A stretch of 64,000 nucleotides of DNA from Choanephora cucurbitarum (Eukaryota; Mucoromycota; Mucoromycetes; Mucorales; Choanephoraceae): assembly GCA_025331435.1 (NCBI GenBank), contig JAIWNI010000099.1, forward strand, positions 39,084 to 103,083, in the 5' to 3' direction. How positions within the stretch are numbered: the first letter of the stretch is position 1; every line of letters starts with the position of its first letter. Made by a program: the position numbers and the translations under genes. The notes under the pieces are model-generated. The model made no database searches and was not told the origin of the DNA. It saw only the letters and a program-made list of their open reading frames with translations. Shown here piece by piece: positions 24,881 through 39,362 of this stretch.

Positions 24881-26599
24881 ACACACTCTATGTCTTTCTT
24901 TACTTTCATTCTCTTTCTTGATTCATTACCATCACCTTCGTTCTTTATATATATATAATATGCATTTGACATTGTACACTCACATAACATTTAAACAATT
25001 TCACTTAGAGCTAAATGACAACAAACAAACAACAAGAAACCTGTAAATTAAACCCAAAAAAATTGCTCCTTCTTTTCTCCTCTTTTTTTTTTTTACTGTA
25101 AAACCTATATATTTGTATGCTTCCCTTTTTATCATTTCACCTACTGTATCACTTTTCTTCATTTGCTGGTCCTTTTTGTATGAAACCAGTCAATTCTCAT
25201 TCAGACTCATTATATAAAGAAATTAGAATAATAAATTATTTGATCATTATCTTTAAAGTTTGAATTTGTGTTCCCAAGCCCCTGTTTAGTGTAACTTCAG
25301 AAAGCGACCCTCAGGTCTGTCTGTTTGTTTTCATTGTCTTGGTTTATGCAAGAGTGAACTGACAGGACACAGAAATTACATAAAGTATTTTTAAACTTCC
25401 TTCTCTCTCTTTTTTGTCATTTGGTAAATTAGCAGTTATTTTAATCAAAGCCTTGAAAGGGCTGAATTTAATTGCGTTTATAAATTAATTATATTATGAA
25501 ATGTTGACAAGATCAAAGCAGGCTATTGAAGTTTTAGGGCCTCTGTTGAACTCCGACGAAAACCAGAAAGTAAAAATAGTTTATTTTAACATGAGATCTT
25601 TCGAATGATTGCATTAGCCTGCATAAACCCTGAACAATAACAACGTAAGCCAAAAGTTAAAGAAGTGCTGTCGGTGATTAAAACGGGTAGTTTCCTGTCA
25701 GAACAGTCTCCCTTTACAATTTAGAACAGTTCTTTTTTCCCTTCTTTTTTTTTTTTTATTTCTGTATCTTATAATGTTTGACAAACATGATAATTGTAAT
25801 ATGTGTCACAGTTTCTCAAAATTGCATTATAAATGAAATATAGTTCGGATAACAAAATCAACAAATTGAATGGAGTTAGCATCTCTTGTCTGAGCCAATG
25901 GCTGGCGGAATGCAACTGGGCTTGTCTTCCCTTCTCCCATTTTTTTTTATTGGGTAGAAAGCACCAATTTAAGAATGAGAGCGGAGAAGAAGAAATGATA
26001 CATGACATAGCTTCACCTTTTTCTTTTTGAGAAAGCGACAATTTTTCACTATTTAGTAAAATGTGATCTTATTTGTACATAAACCCTTTTTTTTTAAAAT
26101 GTTTCTAATAGGAATATTCGAGATTGAAACTTTAACTATTTCAATTTAAATCAATTCATCTTGTGTATCAGGTTGTTTTATAAGATTGGGTCTTTTTTTT
26201 TTAGAGACAGAAACGACAAGTAAGTAACTGAGCTAAAGAACACCAGTCTTTAGCAATCAACTCACTTACTGTTGTCTCAAAGTGATCAAAGGTTGTTCAG
26301 AAAGAGAGGCTTAGCATTGGAATGGCTTTCTAAAGTTACGAGGCAGGTACCAGGGCGAGTTCTTTTTTGGGTCCACAAACTAAAACAATAACTAAGTAAA
26401 AGAACAGTTTAAAAAAGCGATACGGACTGAATGCTTTCCAAGAGATAGATTTCAGAACACACATTCTTATGGGAAACAGTATAGCTTGTCCATCATTGAA
26501 GAAATAGAGGTAAAGATGTTTTATGTATTAGGATGCGCAATGAAAGAGAAACAAATGAATACAGAACTAAGGTGTAGATATTAAAAAGTAGGGAATAAC
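24881..26599. other. Intergenic between convergent genes
   Basis: 1.7 kb of AT-rich DNA between the 3' ends of the zinc-finger and Gyp1-like genes. Long T runs occur at 25086 and 25747. Short open frames at 25769-26041 show no family features. Nothing supported. Confidence 0.5.
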
Positions 26600-28603
26600 T
26601 TATTTCAAGTGATTAGGTGCATTATGGAACAATGTCTTCCACATATATGCTTCCGACAAAAGCAGTTCGACATCTTTCTCCTGCCAACCTTGAGTAGGCA
26701 GTTGCTGTAAGAAGATCATGACACCCTGAAAATCAAGCTTCTGAAGTTGATTGGACCATTTCACTAGAAATGCTGCACAAACATAAACATGAAATTCTGA
26801 GAATCCTTCAGAGGATCCTTCAGCCAGATAGGTATCCCACATTCGAATTGTGCTACGTAAAGGCAGTTCTCTCATCAACAGGCAGTTCATCCATCGGAAT
26901 GCAAACTGTATGAACTCAATGCCTTCATTCTGTAAATGTTGTGATAAATGGGCTAACAGAAATCAATCAATCTACCTTGAATGTTCATCTGTTTGCTTTT
27001 TCTTACCATCAATACGTGTCACAAGCTCTTTTAGTGTTGTGATCTGTCGCTGTATACCAGGTTGTGCAAAAGTATAGTTGTCCTGGATGCCGTCCAACAG
27101 CTTAGATAGACACCAGAAACTATCCGCTTCAATCACCGACAACACTTCTTTGTCTAGCTTGCTTACATCGTATTGCTCAGGATCTTCATCAATATAGGCT
27201 GATAGAAACACTTCAAAGATAGGTGTGACAAGATCATTGATGCCTTGCACATAACCACTTGCAGGATGCCGTATAGCCCATTGGTAAAGTATTCTTTCTA
27301 AACACTTTAAGAAGAGTGATTAGCCCTAGCTATCTCATCACCCTCTCTGCTTATGCTACATACCAATTGTGTAGCTTCATATTGATAGAGAGGAATGCCT
27401 GGATTTGTTCTTGGTATATCAATATGTATTTGATGCCATAAGGCCTGATCTAATCCGGCTGTTCCTCTTGCATAGGTTGCTGTGACACTGTCTGAATATT
27501 CTTTTCGCTTGCGTGCTAACGTTGTTTCTCTTCTAGCTGAGTTACAAGGAAGGTAACCTAGCAACAGTTGCCATGCCATCATTCGAACTTCCTCAGGTAT
27601 GCCACTCCAACTCAACGATCGAAGTGCAGCTATAGACTCAATAGAGTTTAATATCTGTAAACATCCTCAACACTTCATTTGCTCACCTAAATCCACATTG
27701 GTGACCGAAAGAATCTCTTTGAATTTCTTTATCTTGGTAGGCTCACTTGATTCTTCATCCACTATCCACTTGAGTGAATGACTTGGATCTAATTGTTCTG
27801 ATGTCAATAAAAGACAGCATGGAAAAGGTAAGTATCAGTTTACCAAGTAAAAGTTCTCCAATATGATCTTTGGTTCCCTTTGCATTCTTAGGCTTTTGAT
27901 TGGCTATCTTTGAAGTAACCACATGAGGCGACATGACAGCTTCTGCTGCTTTAGATGCCTTTTCTAGCGCTTGGCGATCAATGGTTGGATCTTTCTCAAC
28001 CACATCCACAGGCTTATTTTCTTTGGATTCCATGATATTATCGCTCCATTCGTCATTGGTGTCCATCAGGAACGCGTTGAATGATTTTGTATGCGATGTT
28101 GTTCGTGAGTGTTTATTTCTCTTGGATGACTGTTGTTTATGCTGAGGCGTTTTCTTTGTTTGATCTGAGCTATGCGTATTGGTTGGATAGGTAGTGGAAG
28201 GCATGTATTGAGAGGGTAACATGGCTATCTTGGAGTGGTCATCGTGGATGGTAGCTAAACTGGCATACGTGTATCTTGCACCCACAATAGGTGAAGATTG
28301 CAAGGTACTGTTGTTGTTGTTGATGGGTGGAGGTGTGTTTGGCCAACTAGGTACAATAGCCACACTGAAGTTGATGGTTAGACTGTTCTGAACTATACAA
28401 GGTTATACTGAAGATTACCTTCCTGGTAGCTTTAGTCCTTTTCGTTTCCAAAACGATCTATAGTTTGATAGTCAGAAACAGATGACACTTTTCTTTTTGA
28501 CTTTCTTACTTTTGTGAGCCTGTAACAACCAAATAGAAAAAGTTAGGTCATCTCAACACTTATATGTGTTCTAAACTACTATGGTTGACTTACGTTGTTC
28601 CAT
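26600..28603 (-). CDS. GYP1: Rab GTPase-activating protein, TBC domain (Gyp1/TBC1D22 type)
   Basis: TBC-domain proteins speed GTP hydrolysis by Rabs; Gyp1 acts on Ypt1 at the Golgi. The first exons reconstruct as 28603-28594 (10 nt), 28519-28510 (10 nt), 28457-28419 and 28364-27844. They read MEQRSQKSFWKRKGLKLPGS then SVAIVPSWP. A disordered Ser/Gln/Lys-rich region follows. The TBC domain starts at SLSWSGIPEEVRMMAWQLLLGYLP. The catalytic Arg motif is the IDIPRTNP block, and the Gln-finger region is YVQGINDLVTPIF. SFWCLSKLLDGIQDNY, LPLRSTIRMWDTYLAE and FHVYVCAAFL complete it. Two consecutive 10-nt microexons at the 5' end are unusual but give the only open frame linking to a plausible ATG. Confidence 0.92.
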
Positions 28604-29119
28604 GAATTCGGTGTATGAATGAAAAAAAAAAAGAATCAAATAAATTCCATTGTAAATTTTCTATGCGCCACAACGAGGCTCCGCTTCCAAAAGTAACTTC
28701 ACATGGCATACGCAAGGCATACCTAACTCTAGGTTTGAATGCTGGATGATAGTTTAAACTCTTTAGTCATAGACTACTAAGGTCATTGTGCAAGTCCCAG
28801 TCTGACGGGTGTTTATTTGAGTTTGGTGGTGAGCCCTTTTCTTTTTTTTAAAAAAAAACAAAAAGAGAGATACCTTGTATCAGGCTAATGGATGACTTTG
28901 GCTATTCAAGCAATCAAACGCATTACCATCCAAAACAAGTAAAATAGACACTATTTCTCTTCTTGAGCCTAAATATCAATTCAATTATAAGCACCAGACC
29001 ATATCATTGGCCTGTTCTGGTTACACAACTCAGCTGTCTTCTTCAAGTTAAAAAAAAAGCTTACTTTCGTTTTATTTCTCGCTTTTCTCTAAAGTTGTTC
29101 TCTCTCTTCATCTACCAAC
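28604..29119. other. Divergent promoter region
   Basis: 516 bp between the divergent starts of the Gyp1-like and ECT1 genes. It has A/T runs near 28620 and 28845 and a CT-rich pre-ATG leader (29076-29110). No specific site was identified. Confidence 0.45.
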
Positions 29120-30501
<1,382 letters not shown>

Positions 30502-32027
30502 AAAATACCCATTATCTGAGCCAAATAAAAAAAAATGTGTAAACTAGTTTAATAAAACAAATCATACCTATCTTTTGTTTTGTGTCATCGACATAATCTC
30601 ATGCATTTCATATTGAACACCTTTGATTGAGATCATGTAAAACAATGAAGATGCTTTCGATAGTGATACAGAAAAAAAAGGGGGGGAGGCCAAGACTAGT
30701 TACTTGTCTCAAGTTTGACAGAGGATGAGCTTTTAGGACTACACTACACATCAAATGATCAAGTTTAGTCTTGGTTTCCTTTCATAGTCATTGGTGTCAA
30801 GTAGCCAAGGTTTAGAATGTGTCACGCTAAGAGGTAAAAGAGAAGACTGTTTTCAAGGGCAGTAACTAGATGAAGGATGCACGATAGATGACGAGTGGTG
30901 TATACGGAAAAATACAGTTAGGTTACACACTGCAAGCCGCATTGGCTAATACAAAGGGTCTCGAGTTGAGTAGGTAACTAGACAGTCTTGGGTAAATCTA
31001 AAATTTAGAATACACACTTGAGAGTGCGGACTTTTCACAATGTTTTACGCAATACCAAGAGGCTCGGGTATTTGACTTACATGGCATAGACCATAACCTT
31101 TTCTTTTTTCTTCGTAATAGAAAGAAAAAGACAGACTGGCGTAGATGGCCGAGTTTCTTTTTTTGGAGTGATGAAGGTTTGATGAGAAAGAATGGCAATT
31201 AGGGTGACAGGAACATAACTGAGGACACTCAAGTGAGTGCAATCAGTTATGTTTTGAAATGACGGGTGGGGTGTAAAGAGAGAGAGAGAGAGAGAAAACG
31301 GAAAATGTGATACATGAACTTGAGCCAAATGATCTAAGCACAGTATGAGTTCATTCCGAGAAGAGATCTAAACTAAATGTAGCTACAGCCAAACACTGAT
31401 ACAAACGCGTTTTAAAGGTTTCACATAACAGATGTAACAACGTGTTGTTCGCGACGATGAAGTTTATTCATGCAATTTCTTTCTGGTTTAGCTTGAGATT
31501 CAAACGAAAAGAAAAAAGGTACATCAACTTGCTAGTCAAGATAAAAACCAACTGGCAATGACAAGTTGCTTTAGGTCAGTCCTCCTCCGAATACTTGGTG
31601 GTTTCTGGTTTCATAAAGGAGGGGGGATGATGCTTACCGAAATGCATTCATCTATAAGGTTGTTAAGATACATCATAGACATTGGATAGACAAAGCTTCC
31701 CATGACCTTTTTCAAATCATCATGCACAATTTTGAGCTGTTGGGCCTTTCAATCCAAAGTCACAGTTTGCATTCTACCAAAACAACGCATGTCATTACAA
31801 AGTAGAATCACATCGGAAAATTTAAGCCAAATTAGAAAATGACTGATGTCTAAAGATAAAATCCTGAAGTCTGGAGAGTTAACAAAATGACTGTTATTCT
31901 TATTTACTAAATTGTGTGGTACAAAAGTTCCATTATTATCAGGAGAAAAGCTTTTTTGGTTTAAGGTTTGTGTGACTAGGAGCATAATTTATTTTTCATG
32001 TAATACATAATAATGATGCAAACTCTT
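30502..32027. other. Intergenic between convergent genes
   Basis: 1.5 kb between the 3' ends of ECT1 and the RhoGAP gene. A GA run at 31276-31295 makes a simple repeat; its complement produces spurious short reading frames. No gene supported. Confidence 0.5.
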
Positions 32028-34217
32028 CTAACGGTTATAGATTCGGATTTTCCATTCTTCTTTCTGAGGAACCGTGGGGGTAGTAGCATTGTCATCTTCA
32101 AAAGAGCTTTTGGATTGATTTCTGGCTTTGCTGATATTTAGACTATCGACCAGAAAGGGATTGTTTTCATCTCTTGCCTTTTGCTCTTCAATCTGAAGTC
32201 TCTTTGCTAATTCAGCATCCTTCTTGATCTGATCGTATTGAGAGAGATACATTTCGAGTGTTTCAGGATCAAATCCAAGATCCTCATCATCATCACTACT
32301 ACTGCTGCTTGCACTAGAAGGAGACAAGTCTTCTTCTTCGTTAAATCGACTGGCTTTGCTCATGATAGATGCTTCATCATCAGCTTTACTGGCAGAAGCC
32401 TTGCTTCCTGAAGAAGTATCGCTTTCCCAAGTCTTCCATGACCGAGTAAGCAAATCACGCCATTCCGACATAATATTTTCGTCCTTCATCATTTCTTCTT
32501 CATCGGCAGCATTCATCATAGCATCAGGGAAAATGTCATCTTCGATAGGTTCATCAGAAGCTTGCATGGGTATCATTACCATCTTGTCGAGGTCGGGGGA
32601 AGCCATAGGATGATGTTCAGGAATACATTTGTACAGGATGTTCCAATAGGAAGCCATGCCGACAAAAAAGAAAATCGGTTCAAAGCTATACAAATTAAGA
32701 GCTAGATAAACTTCATAACATATAGCACATAATAGGGTAGCAAGAATTGAAAGGCAGGCTAATGAAGCAGTAGACTTAGCTATAGAAGAAGAAGAAGAAA
32801 AAAAATAGTGTAAGTGATTCATCAAGATGCTTGAGTTGCATTGTACGTTACCAAGATAGGGATCTAGTACACGCTTCAGGTCTTGAGCCTTCTCTACTAT
32901 TAAACGGTAATAAGGAGTACCTGATGTTCTTGCTTTGGTCAAGAGAGAATCAGTCGAATTCTGTGGCGATCGAGAATCTGGCTTCATTGTTCTTGTCAGG
33001 ATATTGGGTTTTTGATCTGTGTTCATATCAATTGGTGATTCAATAAACGATGAGCTTTGATTATTGTTCTGTTGCAGCACAGGCAGGGTATTTGAGTTAC
33101 TTGTGTTTGAAGATGGGTTTGTGATACGTAAAGGTCCTAACTCAGGTGCCCTAGAATGAGTTTGGGAAGATAAGAGAAAGGGTACCGGAGGAATATCACT
33201 GTTAGGGCTGAAGGTTGATTTTCTATGTTGTTTATGAGGTGATTTTGCTAACAACTGCATTGTGAATAGAGATTGGAACTCGATCAGAAATTCAATGACG
33301 TATTGTGAAATCTTATATTGGACAGGAGTATTTTCGTCCGGGTGACGAAGTATACCAGGGCAAAAGACAGCGGCTAAATTCGATATAGTCATCTTTGTTT
33401 CTGAAGCGTTTGAGGCAAACAGGCTAAGGGTATCAAGCAAATAAAGAAGCAAGTGCTGATGAGGTATAGGCATACGTTGAATCAATTGCTGAAGGGCCTC
33501 TATACGACTTTCATTTGCAGTGTATGTCTTGCTGTCTAATAATAATTTCGTCAGTTTCTTTTTCCTTAATTTAGTATAAGGTTCTAACTTTACTCATCAC
33601 ATCACGGAACTCTCGATAGAATTCGAAAGGAATTACTGGATCTGGTAATTTGTTCAAGTATCTTCTCAAAAGACTAGCAGCATCATGGACTGTATATCCT
33701 TCCCAGCTTAGATCTAATCCATAATTACTAGTGCTTTGATCGAATATCAACTCGAGTGTATTGACTCTTCTAACGTTTCCAGGTACTCTGAAAATTCCCT
33801 CTGTACTTAGACCTATGAACAGAATAGTTAAAAACTGGTTAGGACTTGACAAGAGACATTATCATTATGACTCACCATTCTTCTTGAGAAAGGACCCACA
33901 TTTGGCCACAACAATAGGAATAGCTCCTGCTTTTGTATGTCTTACATTGTCTTCATCAATATAACCCACAGTTGTTTTCGCATATTTGATAGACATTGAC
34001 AGTGGAATACCAAAGACACCACCTTTTGTTGAAAACAGATTGTACTGTTAATGATATGATACAAGTTATTATCACCGTACTTCTACATACCTTTCGGTAG
34101 CTCTGAGTCTACTCTTCTGCCATTACCGTTGGGAATGGTTACTCTTTTGAGCCACCCACGAAAAGATCTTCTTTTTGATAAATTTGATGAGTTAGGATTG
34201 CTGTTGGATCGTTTCAT
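32028..34217 (-). CDS. RhoGAP-domain protein with a C-terminal membrane segment
   Basis: RhoGAPs switch off Rho-family GTPases. The reading starts MKRSNSNPNSSNLSKRR and runs over several exons. The GAP domain opens VFGIPLSMSIKYAKT, has the arginine-finger motif GIFRVPGN, and continues with AASLLRRYLNKLPDPVIP and the helix block NLAAVFCPGIL. The arrangement resembles Sac7/Bag7-like fungal RhoGAPs. Beyond a Ser/Asn-rich linker lies a hydrophobic stretch (LACLSILATLLCAICYEVYLAL and a second, FEPIFFFVGMASYW), suggesting a membrane hairpin. An acidic Ser/Asp-rich tail follows. A sequence at about 32787-32858, GTAACG...CTATAG in sense, looks like an intron although it is open and in frame. Its removal joins LDPYL to AKSTASL. 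Confidence 0.87.
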
Positions 34218-37200
34218 TGTGATAATGATAAAGTGAAGTAAAAAAAAAAAAGACGACAAAGTCCTACTAATCATTTTATATGCATTATTAAACACTGTAA
34301 CACATTACGTCAGTTCAGTTTGCATTATGTGGTACCTAAAAAAAAATCTTTTTAAAGCGATCAGATTATTTGTCTTGATCTAGTGTTCGTTTTTAACGTA
34401 ACATCTTCTTTACGTTTCATTTACCACATCTTTTGTTTTTGAACGTATTAATTGCTTTTCATCTGAAATTAACTAAAATACATAAAATCGACAACAAAAC
34501 TTGTAACCGCAAAAAAAAAAGACAATAAGATTTAGTCTAACATAGTGTTCTTTGTTTGATAATGAAAACATCAACTAAGAGCCCTGCCTGACTTGAGTGT
34601 TAGAAAAGAACAATATAGTCGCATTGATACACCCGACTTAGAACATATGTATATGCATTATCATTTGCGTCGTTGTATACACCAATGAATTTGGCTCCTA
34701 ACAATCCAGTATGCTCATTTGACGAAATAATACGTATAGCATCTACAAGTCGATATAATGCTTGAGTTTTTGGACAGTGTTGTTACGCAACACACTATTA
34801 CGGGTATGTAATGTGAGTCATCAAGTATTTAGCTGAACGTTGCTTGAAAGGACTTGCCTTATATAAACAGTAGATACATTTATTCTTCAGCCTATATTGC
34901 TCTCTGATCAACGTCTCCTCGCATTAGCCGCATGCTCGGCTAAAGATAAGGCATCAATTGTATATAAGGTACACTCCATAAGTATAATGAGCAACTTTGT
35001 TTTTCAAAGATACATGTAACTTTAGATTCAAGGCTTACAGTTGTCCCTTTTTACTCTCTTTGAAGGCAAACAAATCGAAACAGTAGCTCAATAGTAAGTA
35101 GACCATGGCTGTTTTTCTGGGAAACAAGCAAAAGGAATTAAGCTTCTGTGTAACTGACGTTGAAGATCAAATCATCTGATCCTGCTGAACTACAGCACTA
35201 ACTTTTATGGGCGCCCAATAAAGAAGCTGAATAGAATGATTTATGCATGTCTTTTGTTCTATATTAAAGAAAAGAAACAAGTCTTGAGCGAGCAAGATAT
35301 TAAAGTACATCCTGATTAACTTTTGAACTTGTATCAATGAAAAAGCATCTAAAGGCACAAACAAGATAATTTGAGAAACAATTGTACATTGATCAAACAA
35401 AATATAGGATTTGCACTTAAGTAAAGAGGATTTTGGGTCAGTAACTTATAAATGTAATTTATTGGATTTAACAGACAATCGTCTTAGAGTTAGTATGAGC
35501 ATCACAAATGTTTGACGTATTGAAATGAACACTTAGATGCTTTATAAAGAACCTCAATGATGCCATCAAACTCAATGATTTTGAGTCTACCTTGTTATGG
35601 AACGATCCTTGTTCAATTCGATCTTCTTTAGATTTACACATCCAATGTAGTATCAATCTCTTAATATAGGCAATAATGAACAGATATCTCTAAGAGTCTT
35701 TTATCATTCTCTAAAACTGTGATAGGGCGACTAGCCGTCTTTACCAGCAGCAATACTTCAACAATATATGCCTCACATACGACATCTATTTGAAAGCCTG
35801 ATTCAATATATTCAAGCTACCTGATCTATAAAAACAGAGCCAATGTGCATTGTTGTCTGTTTCCGACCTTTTTAGTCAAGAACCAGCTCAATTTTATTGG
35901 TTTGGGCTTAAATTAAGTAAGGAACACTATCGATGTTACAAACAATTTCTTTTTCTTAATGCAAAGAAAAGGAAAGGCAATTTCTTATTCGTTTATTAGC
36001 TATTGTAAGATTAGTAAGATGATGATGATGTTCCGAGTACAGAACCAGTCATTTTCTCTACCTTACAACAAACTAAAGCGAGGAACAAGCAAGAGTAGAA
36101 AACGTTGACTTAAAGAAGCCTAACCAAATGATGCGTATATTTGAAGTACACCCTCACTTTAGAGTTAAATTTAGGACCAAGTATGAAAAAGTGCTTATCA
36201 GATGGCAATAAGTGTATTGACAATCTTTATCAGTTCTGATAGCTGGGACAACACAAGAGACCAACATACAAGTCATCGTATTCTAGATCCGTACATGTAT
36301 TTGTCTTGCACAGCGTATTTCATAGAAACTCTCATTGCCTTCATTCTATTTTAGATATCAGATGAGATTTTCCCTAAAATGATGTCATCCAGCATGTCTC
36401 AATTGCATTGTTATCTCTAATGCAAGTTGAGATAAAGGAAGAAAGATTGAAGAATTGTTCAAATCGAATTATCGCTTAATACAAGAATAAAGTAGTATTT
36501 GTTTATAATCCATCGACTTCCACCTGATTGTTGGGCTTCGTTTTTCTAGAAAGCTGTGTTGCTAGTCATGTCTTTGATCCTCATAAATGGATAGCCACAC
36601 ATGATGAAGACTCTGTAAACAAAACTGAACGATTGACCACTTATCAGAAAAAAAAAGTGGCCCAGCAGAGTTGATCACACTACTAGTTGACTCAGTATAA
36701 TGCTTGATTTTCAAAATATAAGTTATTTTGTTCTATCCGGTGTCTCGGTCCTTTTTTTTTCTTATTTCTAAAGCTTAAAAGGAAATGTGGAGGTTTAATT
36801 GTGTAGATCAAGATATTAAAGGTCTGTACCTGAGGATAAACAGTATTACCGTTTTGAGATCTTTGCTGCGGATGATCCATGGAAGCCTTTGTTTTGGTTT
36901 ATACCGTGGAGTAGATCAAATGACTTTTAGACTGTTTTAAGCTATATTTGCGTCTGATAGAAAGATGTAATAAATTCCAATGCTCAATGAATGAGAAACA
37001 AGAATAGATAATTCACAAGTTTTAAAAGGCCCTTTTTTTGCAGATAGATTACCAATGTCTGATTCAAGTAAAGAACAAGATTTAATACGACCATCTTTTA
37101 TTGCTCTAGATACGTGTCAAATGAATAGTATAAGCGTTCTTTTCTCTGAAAGGATGGGCCAAATTCGTGACCAAAAGCGCGTTTCAAGTTGACGCTGTGA

Positions 37201-37552
37201 TTTGTATAACGCGTTTTTTGGACTTGAGTCATAGTTATGTGGTTTAGAGAGATGTAAAAAGGTGTCATAAGTGATACAAGCAACATGTGCTGCAAGAGAA
37301 TGACTAGATATCTGTCAAGCCCAGTCTGTGTGAGTAACACTTCCATGGATATGTGTGCGCCAAATAAATTTTTAGATTTGTAATCAACCGTCACTTGCAT
37401 AAATCAACTGTACCTGTTTAAAGACTGAACTGCGGAGAACTTGCATAAACGGATTGTATAAAAGCATGTTTTCATTGCCTCTTTTCTTCTTCATCTCCTA
37501 TCTATTCAAACACATATTTGTTTTTTTGTTTACTTTCTCTACTGGTACCTGA
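34218..37552. other. Long gene-poor divergent region
   Basis: 3.3 kb between the divergent RhoGAP and arrestin genes, the longest gap outside the transposon island. Base composition is less T-run-rich than elsewhere. Short open frames (35167-35400, 37098-37400 on the minus strand) match no family known to me. No tRNA cloverleaf or long repeat was seen. A long non-coding transcript or a decayed gene cannot be excluded. Confidence 0.45.
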
Positions 37553-39362
37553 ATGCAGCTTTCCAATTCCATGTTAATGAACAAAAGACCAGAAGTTCTG
37601 AAGGTCGTTTTAGACGAACCCCGCATATACGTTAATGATCTACTTGGTTCTGCTATGGTTAGGGGAGAAGTCATTACCAATTTTCCAAAAGATGTTTACA
37701 TTCAAGGCCCTATAGAATTGGTGTTTGAAGGCATTCAAAGATATCATCCTTGGCCAGGTAAGTCTTAAATCAAATTAGAACAAATGTGTACAGATACTAA
37801 CCTTTTCTTGGTTTCATAAAGAAATCATGATAGGGGAAGCATTGGGATCAACTATTGAGACCAAACTTCAAGTCATTGAGCTTTCCTTGCTACCACCCAA
37901 CACAAAAGGAATCATGCCTGCTGGCATTCAGCGTTTTCCATTTGAATTTCCTATACCTGCATCTCTGCCTACAACCATATTTATTCAAGACCGAATTGAG
38001 ATATTCTATCAGATCAGTGCAGTTATCCGTCGATCTTCTCGCTTTGTCTCCAAGGATCAACCATTAGATTTGCTGAATGCTGCTCATTGGATCGATTGCG
38101 TCCGCCATACTGCCCTGAAGAAGAAGCATATTGCAACCACCACCCTTCGCATTGTACACTCATTGGATTCAGTGAATCATCTGCCAATGACCAGCAACTC
38201 TGATAGACAAGAAGAAGTCAACGACCAAATCACGAACTCTTTCTCTTGGAATTCAGAACAGTTTGATTCACACTTGAGAACGTTTGATGAGCACTACGAC
38301 CATTTAGCATCTTCCTTTGCTGGAAAGATTGCTAGTAACCTAGACGAGTCACCGGATGCGCTAGACAACTTTCAAGGCATTCGCTACAAAATAGGTGTTG
38401 ACCGTACCGCTATTGCCATTGGCACAAGCATTGGAGTTGAAGTGATGGTGGAGCCAACTCTTTATGATGCAGTTATCAAGTCTATTTGTGTTACTATCTC
38501 GGAATCAAAGAAGTACATCATGAAAGTGCCTGCCAAACATACCTGGGATTCAAATACACCAAAAACCAAGCAACTCGCGGAAGGATCAAATCTGATTTTG
38601 AAATGGGCTTATGGTTTTCCTTTGTCGCCTGAAAATAACTGTATGATGCAAAACAAGAATGATTCAAAATATATCTACAACAGTATCGAAAATGACATGA
38701 GACGATATTATTTCAAAACACCGCATCCTTTGTGTCGAAAAGATATGATGAAGAGAGCCAGTCTGATAACACTTGATAGCAATCAATCTCAAGAGTTCGA
38801 AAATATGTCTGATCAGTCTAAGAACGACTTGATTAATCTCAAAGACCTGAACCAACCTGTCAAGCTAGGCGAATACTTTGGTGGCCGATTTATCATGCCT
38901 GTTCCTGATTGCTCTGGTATACTTCACCCAAGTACAAACCACAGTGCTCTCCAGATTCAACATTGGCTACAACTTACTGTTACAATTGAGTGCAATGGAA
39001 AGACCTTTGATTTAGTCTTAGATGCCTCTTCACGTATGCTGGATTGCCGTTTGGTAGCCATTGACGATGATCTTCAAACAATTCTGCCTCCACCTCCTAA
39101 ATACGAACTTGGCGACAGTAAAGTTTATGAATCTTCTTACTCATCAAAAAGCACATTCTGGGAACAACGTGAGACTATTACTTCAAAAGCAAGTTGGGGT
39201 TCATGTATGCCATGTCCGTGCGAACACAAGAAGAACAAAAAACAAGAGAAGCTCTGTCAATCTTTGTTGAGCAAACGATTTAAAAACCAGAGCCCTCAGA
39301 AATCACCAACACCTTCATTTTCTCACCAGGACACTTTACCTCCAAGCTATACCAACAACTAG
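37553..39362 (+). CDS. Alpha-arrestin (arrestin-related trafficking adaptor)
   Basis: Two exons (37553-37757, 37822-39362; 64-bp intron) encode 581 aa. The N-terminal arrestin fold reads VLDEPRIYVNDLLGSAMVRGEV and YIQGPIELVFEGIQRYHPWP. The conserved FPFEFPIPASLPTTIF strand pair and IEIFYQISAVIRR follow. The C-terminal arrestin domain begins about residue 270 (IRYKIGVDRTAIAIG) and ends near IQHWLQLTVTIE. The tail has two PPxY motifs, PPKY (in LPPPPKYEL) and PPSY at the very C-terminus. PPxY recruits Rsp5/NEDD4 ligases in yeast ARTs, which ubiquitinate plasma-membrane transporters for endocytosis. A Cys cluster (CMPCPCEH) lies between the two motifs. Client transporters are unknown. Confidence 0.9.

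Noticed and set aside
31276..31295. GA dinucleotide run as a regulatory site
   Set aside because: Simple repeat between two gene 3' ends with no sign of function.
37098..37400. Minus-strand 100-codon open frame in the gene-poor region
   Set aside because: No family motif, no convincing splice partners and promoter-like surroundings. Kept only as a note.
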